In this document: one piece after another, positions 13,525 to 18,753 of the stretch
Layout: the number at the start of each line of letters is the position of its first letter
How positions within the stretch are numbered: the first letter of the stretch is position 1
Assembly: GCA_035293845.1 (NCBI GenBank)
Contig: DATGMB010000252.1
Coordinates: forward strand, 1-18,753
Direction of reading: 5' to 3'
Source of the DNA: DATGMB01 sp035293845
GTDB taxonomy: Bacteria > Acidobacteriota > Terriglobia > Bryobacterales > Bryobacteraceae
DNA: 18,753 nt
Notes under the pieces: model-generated
Database searches by the model: none
Told to the model about the DNA's origin: nothing
What the model saw: the letters and a program-made list of their open reading frames with translations, nothing else
Position numbers and translations under genes: made by a program

Positions 13525-15480
13525 TCATCCGAGGTCCTCCTCCAGCGCGGCGCGGAAAGCCTCGGCGTTCTCGCGCAAGTAGAAATGTCCCCCCGCGAAC
13601 CGCCGCACGGCAAACGACGCGCTGGTCTGCGCGCGCCAGCCCTCCAGATGCTCATCGAGAATGTGCGGATCGTCCGTGCCGCCGTAGGCGCGGATCGGGC
13701 ACTCGAGCGGCGGTTCTTCGGCGTAGACGTAGCTGCGGTACAAAGTCGTATCCGCCCGCAGCGCCGGGAGGAACGCATCCGCCAGCTCGGCGGGGATTTC
13801 GAGCGCCTCCAGCAGCTCGCGATCGCTCGCCGGCGGATGCGGCACGTGGTTCCGGCGGAACTGCGGCGCGCGCGCGGCGGACGCGATCAGGATACCCGGC
13901 AGCCGCAGGCCGCGCCGGCGCAGCGCACGCGCCAGCTCGAACGCCACCACCGCGCCCATGCTATGGCCGAAAAACGCGAACGGCTGCGCCGTGTACGGCT
14001 CGATCGCGTTCGCCAGAGCCTCGACCAGCGGCCCCATGCGCTCGAAGGGCGCTTCGAGAATCCGCGATTCCCGCCCCGGCAGCCGCACGCCGATCGCGCG
14101 CGGGCCCATCGCGCGCGCGTGCAGCGTGCCGCCGCCGGCATGGGGAAACCAGAACAACCGCGGAACCGGCGCCGACTCGATGCCGGGAAACCACGCCGCT
14201 GAAGGCGCCCGCTGCCGCAGCCGGAGCGCGAGCAGCCGCCGCTTCTCGGGCGAAAGCGCCGCCACCCCCGAGCCGCCGGCCCGCTCCGGCGCCGCGGCGG
14301 AAGCCACCCGCGCGCCTTTCGCCTCCTCCAGCAGCGCCTCGAACGGCTCGACGCTCAATCCTGCCGCGTACGCCAGCGCCGCCCGCCGCGATTCCCGCGC
14401 GATCTCGCCGTAATGCCCGCGGTCCTCGAGCAGCCGCGCCAGCGCCTCCCGCCACGGGCCGACGTCCTGCGGCGGCACCTCCGCCACCGGCACCATCTGT
14501 TCATCCACTTCCGGCCGGTACTTCGCGATCGGTTTCACCGGCAGCAGGTACGGAACGCCGAGCTTGGCTTCCGGAATGCCGCCCACGTCCGCCGCCATCA
14601 CCGGAACGCCGCGCAGCATCGCCTCCACGACGATGCGGGACCGCGCCTCGGCCCACAGCGAGGGCACGAGCAGCACGCGCGTGCGCCGCAACAGCTCGTC
14701 GATATCGTCCACCGGATCGAGCAGCCGCACGTTCGGCCGCGCCGCGAGCGCCGCGCGGTCGCGCGCATTGGTGCCCCACGTCGGCACGGCGGCAAAGGCC
14801 GTCTCCGGGAAGGCGTCCGCCAGCGCCAGGAAGATGTCGATGCCCTTCACCGCGCACGGATTCGCCAGGGTCACGAATTCGTTTTCGAAGCGGCCAAGCT
14901 CCGGCCACGGCCCCGGATCGAGCAGCGAAATCGGCACATGCACCGCGTCGATTCCGGCGTACCGGCGGGAATATTCCGCCACATAGCGGCTGACTCCCAC
15001 CACGCGCGCGGCGGCGCGCAGCCGCTGGGTCTTCGATTCGCTCGGAAACGCGCAGTCCGGGCCGAAGGGCACGGCCAGTGTGGCGCGCGCCAGGTAGACG
15101 ACCCAAGCTTCCGACTGGCGCAGCGCAGCCTCCAGCAGAAGCTGCGCGGGATCGTCGGTTGAAGCCAGGATGATCTCCGGCCGGAATGCCGCGGCCTCGG
15201 CCTCGAAGGCCGCGCGGAGATTGGCGTCCGTCACCACCCGCACCGCGACGCCATGGCGATCGAAGCGCACCGTCCCGCTTTCGGCCACGGCCGCGACACC
15301 GCGCTGCGCCAGTTCCGCCAGGTATTGCTCCTGCTCCCGCGCGCCGAACACCGGAATGCGCGCCACCACGCGGCATTCGTGCCCGCGCGCGGCCAGCGCT
15401 TCGATCAGCAGGCGGTTGCTCTTATCGCCTCCGCCGTGCGCCGGATAATACAGCGAATTCTGCGCCAGCAGGATGCGCAT
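13525..15480 (-). CDS. Glycosyltransferase (GT4-like) fused to a type II thioesterase
   Basis: 651 residues with two enzymes in one chain. Residues 1-385 are a GT-B glycosyltransferase. They carry MRILLAQNSLYYPAHGGGDK at the start, an acceptor-side YLARATLAVPFG, NPCAVKGIDIFLALA (207-221), the retaining-GT E-x7-E pair (Glu278, Glu286) and GVPVMAADVGGIPEAK (291-306). Residues 386-425 are an Ala-rich linker carrying ALSPEKRRLLALRLRQR (408-424). Residues 440-651 are a GrsT/RifR-like thioesterase with FWFPHAGGG, GVRLPGRESR, the nucleophile elbow FFGHSMGA (Ser507), YGGTDDP (Asp603/604) and GGHFYL (His632). Type II thioesterases hydrolyse wrong or stalled acyl groups from carrier domains, and some release products. 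The start overlaps the previous stop by one base (TAATG). The sugar donor, acceptor and release chemistry are unknown. The frame shows no break, so the fusion appears genuine. Confidence 0.9.
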   Translation of the reverse strand: MRILLAQNSLYYPAHGGGDKSNRLLIEALAARGHECRVVARIPVFGAREQEQYLAELAQRGVAAVAESGTVRFDRHGVAVRVVTDANLRAAFEAEAAAFRPEIILASTDDPAQLLLEAALRQSEAWVVYLARATLAVPFGPDCAFPSESKTQRLRAAARVVGVSRYVAEYSRRYAGIDAVHVPISLLDPGPWPELGRFENEFVTLANPCAVKGIDIFLALADAFPETAFAAVPTWGTNARDRAALAARPNVRLLDPVDDIDELLRRTRVLLVPSLWAEARSRIVVEAMLRGVPVMAADVGGIPEAKLGVPYLLPVKPIAKYRPEVDEQMVPVAEVPPQDVGPWREALARLLEDRGHYGEIARESRRAALAYAAGLSVEPFEALLEEAKGARVASAAAPERAGGSGVAALSPEKRRLLALRLRQRAPSAAWFPGIESAPVPRLFWFPHAGGGTLHARAMGPRAIGVRLPGRESRILEAPFERMGPLVEALANAIEPYTAQPFAFFGHSMGAVVAFELARALRRRGLRLPGILIASAARAPQFRRNHVPHPPASDRELLEALEIPAELADAFLPALRADTTLYRSYVYAEEPPLECPIRAYGGTDDPHILDEHLEGWRAQTSASFAVRRFAGGHFYLRENAEAFRAALEEDLG

Positions 15481-16700
15481 TACCGTCCCGCACGCCTCCG
15501 CAACCGTTCGAGGAGCAGCGCCCGTTTTTCCGGCGAAAGCGCTTCGATGGCGGTCTGCGGCGTTTCCGCAGCCTGCTCGGCGGGGCGCAGGCCCGCGAGG
15601 TAGCGCTCCATTTCCGCCCCGTCGATGGCCGCGACGAACGCGGCAGCCGCCGCGCGGGACGCCGCCGATTCGCGCTCATACGCGGCGCGGTCCCCCAGCA
15701 GCTCCTCGATCGCCGCGGCCCACGGACCCGCATCGTTAGCCGGCATCACCGGCCGCGGCATGGCAAGTTCGTCGAACACCGGCTCGTAACGCTCGATCGT
15801 GCGCACCGGGATGACGTACCCCGTGCCACGCTTGGCCTCCGCCAGCCCGCCCGAATCGCTCGCCACCACCGGAACCCCGCGCAGCATCGCTTCCATCACG
15901 ATCAGCCCGAAACCTTCGTACCAAAGCGAGGGAGCAAGCAGGATGCGGGCGCGGCGGAGCAGGTCCTCGATATCGCGCGCAGGCGGTACGATCGTGACAT
16001 TCGGCAGAGCCCGCAGCGCCGCCAGATCCTCAGACGTCGTGCCCCAGCCCGGGACGGCCCCGAATTCGACGTCCGGCATGCGCCGGGCGACATCGAGAAA
16101 GATCGAAATTCCCTTTACCGCGCAAGGGTTGATCATGAGGACCACGCCCTCGCTTGCGGGCCATCCGGATAAGTCACGGACAAGCGGGCCCGCGCCACAT
16201 GCGCCGTAAATCGGCGGATGGATCACCGCCGCGGGCCGGCCCAGCGCGCGCTCGATGTACTCCGCCATATGGCGGCCGATGGCGACAACTCCCGCCGCCT
16301 GCGCCACCATCTCCGCCGCGCGCGGCTCCGGGTTCCAGCTCGCCGGGCCGAAGGGGAAAAATTGCGGCGTATGCGCCAGGTAAACCACGTGGCCGGGCGC
16401 CGAATGATGCGCCTCGCGCAGCAGGCTATGCCCGAGATCTTCGGAAGACACCAGCACCCAGTCCGGCCGCATGGCGGCGATTTCGCGCCGCAGGGCCTGG
16501 ATGCGCTGCGCCGGGTCGGCCACCGCCACGATCGCAATGGACTCGTGGACGGGCATCTCCGCGCCGGGCGCCCCGGCGCCGCACACGACCCGGCACGCAT
16601 GCCCGGCGCGCGCCAGGCGGTCCAGCCACGCGAGATTGCTGCGCGTGGCGCCGCCGCGCGGGGGCACATAGGAGGCCGTGGCCGCCAGCAGGATGCGCAT
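15480..16700 (-). CDS. Glycosyltransferase (GT4-like) with an NRPS-style C-terminal tail
   Basis: 406 residues, paralogue of the N-terminal half of the 13525-15480 protein. GT-B signatures are MRILLAATASYVPPRGGATR at the start, YLAHTPQFFPFGP (107-119), INPCAVKGISIFLDVA (190-205), LLAPSLWYEGFGLIVMEAML with Glu262 and Glu270 (E-x7-E), and GVPVVASDSGGLAEAK. Expected role: retaining glycosyl transfer from a nucleotide-sugar to an acceptor in the cytosol. The last 19 residues hold ALSPEKRALLLERLRRRAG, nearly the linker found in the paralogue; here it ends the protein and no thioesterase follows. It starts 3 bases after the upstream stop without a strong ribosome site and overlaps the next gene by 1 base, so translation is probably coupled. 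No membrane segment is evident. Confidence 0.9.
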   Translation of the reverse strand: MRILLAATASYVPPRGGATRSNLAWLDRLARAGHACRVVCGAGAPGAEMPVHESIAIVAVADPAQRIQALRREIAAMRPDWVLVSSEDLGHSLLREAHHSAPGHVVYLAHTPQFFPFGPASWNPEPRAAEMVAQAAGVVAIGRHMAEYIERALGRPAAVIHPPIYGACGAGPLVRDLSGWPASEGVVLMINPCAVKGISIFLDVARRMPDVEFGAVPGWGTTSEDLAALRALPNVTIVPPARDIEDLLRRARILLAPSLWYEGFGLIVMEAMLRGVPVVASDSGGLAEAKRGTGYVIPVRTIERYEPVFDELAMPRPVMPANDAGPWAAAIEELLGDRAAYERESAASRAAAAAFVAAIDGAEMERYLAGLRPAEQAAETPQTAIEALSPEKRALLLERLRRRAGR

Positions 16701-16703
16701 CGC

Positions 16704-18731
16704 CTAGAGCGCGTCCTGCTCGGCCGCGAGCATCGCGCGCGCCTCTTCGTCCGAAAGAGATTCCATCTCGCGCAACAGGTCCTGGTAATCGCCGCCCGCC
16801 TGCTCCAGCTCTTTCAATTCGATGGCCCTGGCCAGCTCGGCCACGGTGAATTCGCCGCTGTAGACTACTTCGAGCGAAAGCTCGACGCCGTACTGCTGGC
16901 GGACGCGGGAGAGCAGTTGCACCGCCAGCAGCGAATGGCCGCCGAGCGCGAAAAAGTTGTCCCGCACGCCGACCGCCGGAACGTTCAGCAGCCCGGCCCA
17001 GAGCGCCGCGAGCTCCTGCTCGAGCTCGCTCGCCGGCGGCGAAGTGACCGCCGGGGCGGGGCGGCGCTCCGCCGCGCGGATCGCTTCGAGGACGGCGGCG
17101 GGAGTGCGGAGCTCCGTCGCGATGCGAACGTAGTCGATCCGCCGGGCAGGCAGAGTACCGGCGCGAGTTTCGCGCGCGGGCGCTTCATGCAGCCGGGCTA
17201 CCGAATAGCGCACCGCGGCAGCCTCGGCCGCCGTGAGAAAATTCGATGGCAACGCGCCGATCGATTGCAGGAAAATCTCCGCCAGCCGGTTGCGTGGCCC
17301 TGGGACAAAACGAAAGCACACCGCCTTCAGCCCGCGCTCCCGCGCGATCTCGCCCAGCCGCGCCACCATGCGATGCTCCACGCCGCGCCCCAGCGCGCGG
17401 CAGCTCAGCAGGAAGGTGTCGACCAACAGCGCATCGCCGGTGGGCCGCACGATCATGACGCCGGAGAGCCCGTAGCTGCCGAAGCGGTCCTTCACCTCCG
17501 CCACCAGGACCTCGTGATCCTTCAGCGCCCGGATCTCCGCCTCGCTGCGCCGCACGAGCGTGGCGTTCATCTGGTTGGTGCGCTGGGTGAGCTGCGCCAC
17601 CCGCGCCACCTGCGAAGGCTGCATCGGCGCGATCGAAACTTCCAGTTCGAGCCCGGCCAGGAACTCCTCCAGGCTGCCGGCGGCGCGTTCGGCGCGCGCC
17701 CGCTCTGCCCGTTGCTCATAGAGGCGCGCCCGCTCGCGGTCTTCCGCCGTGACGCGGGCGCGATCGAACGCCCACACATGGCGCAGAAATTCCGGGATCT
17801 CGGCGGGCTCGGAGGGCAGCGGGAGAGCCAGCACTTCCGGCGCGGCGGCCTGCGCTTCGGTGCACTCCTTCGGGTTATCGTCCACCAGGATGAAGCTGTC
17901 GAGCCCCAGCCCCAGTTCATCGGCCAGCGCCGCCAGGTTCGCGCTCTTGCTCTCCCAGTTCACGCGGCGCGCCGCGAAATCGCCCAGCGCGAGCGGCATC
18001 TCCGGGTGCGCCTCGAAGGTTTCGATGACGTCGGCTTCGTTATTCTTGCTGCAGAGCGCGAGCAGCATGCCCTCGGCGCGCCGCGCTGCCATGAACTCCT
18101 GCAGCGCGCGGCGCGGAGGATCGAGCGTCACGCCGTGCGGGCCGTCCTCGCCGCAGATGCCCGCCCACAGCGTATCGTCGCAATCGAGAGCGATGGCCTT
18201 GTAGCCGGGGCTGGCAATGGCGTGGATTTTGCGCGCGATCGCGGTGGCCAGCGCCGCGAAAAACTCTTCCGTGTAGGGCAGGTGCCCGAGCCGGTTCGCG
18301 TGCGGATCTTCGGCGCGCTCCACCGGATAGAGCGATTGCACCTCGCACCCCGTGAGGACATGCACGGCCGTGAGGCCCTCCACTCCCGCGCGAACGATCG
18401 CCTCCGCCGCCGCATGGGCCGGCGGACACAGCCCCAGGATCAGCGCAGCGCCCGACACCGATGCCGCGCGCACCGCATCCACCAGCCGCCGCGCTTCTTC
18501 TTCGATCCCGGCCTGGCGCCAGTCTTCGAAACGCACCAGGGCCACATTGAACCCGCGATTGCGGGCGAACAGCCCGCCCGGATCGAGCAATTGCTGGAAA
18601 ACCTGGTTATAGCCGGCAAAGCGGATCGGGTAATCCCATCCCAATTCTCCGGCCCAGAATGCCAGACCCGGCTGCAAGGCCTCCGCGGTAAAAGTGGCAC
18701 TGATGGCGATCGCCCGATCGTCGAGGGACAT
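16704..18731 (-). CDS. FkbH-like HAD-IIIC protein fused to a C-terminal carrier domain
   Basis: 675 residues. The N-terminal domain (1-170) has the FkbH pattern ATFTAEALQPGLAFW, YNQVFQQLLDP and VALVRFEDW. The HAD core carries ALDCDDTLWAGICGEDG (181-197; Asp183, Asp185), LCSKNNE (226-232), WESKSANL (Lys262) and FILVDDNPKE (280-289). A GNAT-like part follows, with LTQRTNQMNATLVR (381-394), DRFGSYGLSG and LLSCRALGRGVE. Residues about 565-640 form a carrier domain whose DNFFALGGHSLLAVQL places phosphopantetheine on Ser600. A short ESLSDEEARAMLAAEQ tail, of the kind seen after carriers in NRPS/PKS proteins, ends the chain. FkbH proteins dephosphorylate 1,3-bisphosphoglycerate and load the glyceryl group on a carrier; a fused carrier suggests loading in cis. 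An in-frame TAA lies 9 bases upstream of the ATG, which fixes the start region. First complete gene of the cluster in this window. Confidence 0.92.
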   Translation of the reverse strand: MSLDDRAIAISATFTAEALQPGLAFWAGELGWDYPIRFAGYNQVFQQLLDPGGLFARNRGFNVALVRFEDWRQAGIEEEARRLVDAVRAASVSGAALILGLCPPAHAAAEAIVRAGVEGLTAVHVLTGCEVQSLYPVERAEDPHANRLGHLPYTEEFFAALATAIARKIHAIASPGYKAIALDCDDTLWAGICGEDGPHGVTLDPPRRALQEFMAARRAEGMLLALCSKNNEADVIETFEAHPEMPLALGDFAARRVNWESKSANLAALADELGLGLDSFILVDDNPKECTEAQAAAPEVLALPLPSEPAEIPEFLRHVWAFDRARVTAEDRERARLYEQRAERARAERAAGSLEEFLAGLELEVSIAPMQPSQVARVAQLTQRTNQMNATLVRRSEAEIRALKDHEVLVAEVKDRFGSYGLSGVMIVRPTGDALLVDTFLLSCRALGRGVEHRMVARLGEIARERGLKAVCFRFVPGPRNRLAEIFLQSIGALPSNFLTAAEAAAVRYSVARLHEAPARETRAGTLPARRIDYVRIATELRTPAAVLEAIRAAERRPAPAVTSPPASELEQELAALWAGLLNVPAVGVRDNFFALGGHSLLAVQLLSRVRQQYGVELSLEVVYSGEFTVAELARAIELKELEQAGGDYQDLLREMESLSDEEARAMLAAEQDAL

Positions 18732-18753
18732 GAAATTCCATTATGACCGAAAG
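18732..18753 (-). other. Upstream edge of the cluster, too short to annotate
   Basis: 22 bases precede the FkbH-like start. TAA at 18741-18743 is in frame with that start and could also be the stop of an upstream gene in the same operon; this cannot be judged here. No strong Shine-Dalgarno sequence is visible, which fits coupled translation from an upstream gene. Confidence 0.3.

Noticed and set aside
13418..13528. A 36-codon ORF overlapping the thioesterase stop as ATGA.
   Set aside because: The product is Arg/Ser/Ala-rich without motif; not called as a gene, only noted in the spacer entry.
12847..14993. Long plus-strand open frames (12847-14202 and 13494-14993).
   Set aside because: They lie opposite the phosphopantetheinyl transferase and glycosyltransferase-thioesterase genes, and their products are Arg/Pro/Ala-rich antisense artefacts.
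18678..18741. An alternative ATG at 18741 on the minus strand, in a different frame from the FkbH-like gene.
   Set aside because: Its frame lacks FkbH similarity and soon meets a stop; the frame from 18731 gives the expected FkbH N terminus.
16218..18746. An 842-codon open frame on the plus strand opposite the FkbH-like gene.
   Set aside because: The minus strand encodes recognisable HAD and carrier motifs. The plus frame is Arg/Gln/His-rich without motifs.
1..18753. tRNA, rRNA, CRISPR arrays, transposases, integrases, attachment sites and intrinsic terminators.
   Set aside because: Both strands were read for these. No repeat array, cloverleaf-like sequence, mobile-element protein motif or hairpin followed by a T-run was found, although a covariance search could reveal a small RNA missed by eye.

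Overview
The window looks like part of a GC-rich chromosome of an Acidobacteriota bacterium, most likely of the Solibacter/Bryobacter type. This is an inference from gene content. It rests on an Oar-like TonB-dependent receptor with an N-terminal carboxypeptidase-regulatory domain, two secreted proteins built from modules I associate with acidobacterial exoproteins, and a Tat-exported Gfo/Idh/MocA oxidoreductase. No RNA gene, insertion sequence, integrase or CRISPR array was seen. Genes are dense and no gap exceeds 243 bp.

Left part (1-5125, minus strand): the nearly complete receptor gene runs off the left edge. Upstream of it lies a secreted beta-propeller protein with a cysteine-bearing C-terminal domain. 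Its base composition is clearly lower in GC than that of the right-hand part. A 243-bp divergent intergenic region follows.

Middle (5369-9194, plus strand): five genes are packed with gaps or overlaps of at most 14 bp. They encode a GatB/YqeY-domain protein, an OPT-family transporter, a 79-residue protein of unknown function, a nucleotidyltransferase-fold protein, and a three-part protein ending in a DUF104/AF2212-like antitoxin domain. The last three may be a toxin-antitoxin-like unit read through from the transporter. The operon meets the Gfo/Idh/MocA gene (9191-10504, minus) in a 4-bp overlap of stop codons. A 169-bp divergent spacer with an 11-bp direct repeat then leads into a secreted beta-sandwich-type protein (10674-11873, plus), which meets the next operon in a second 4-bp stop-codon overlap.

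Right part (11870-18753, minus strand): this is the downstream end of what looks like a natural-product assembly-line cluster. In transcription order it encodes an FkbH-type HAD protein fused to a carrier domain, a family-4-like glycosyltransferase, a second glycosyltransferase fused to a type II thioesterase, an Sfp-type phosphopantetheinyl transferase, and a D-2-hydroxyacid dehydrogenase. The two glycosyltransferases are paralogues and carry the same short 'LSPEKR' helix. I associate that helix with NRPS/PKS linkers. It ends the first enzyme and joins the two halves of the second.

A coherent but unproven reading is as follows. The FkbH protein loads a glyceryl-type unit on its own carrier, which the phosphopantetheinyl transferase activates. 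The glycosyltransferases work on or beside an assembly line, and the thioesterase edits or releases. No adenylation, condensation, ketosynthase or acyltransferase domain lies in the window, so the core synthase, if present, should lie beyond position 18753.
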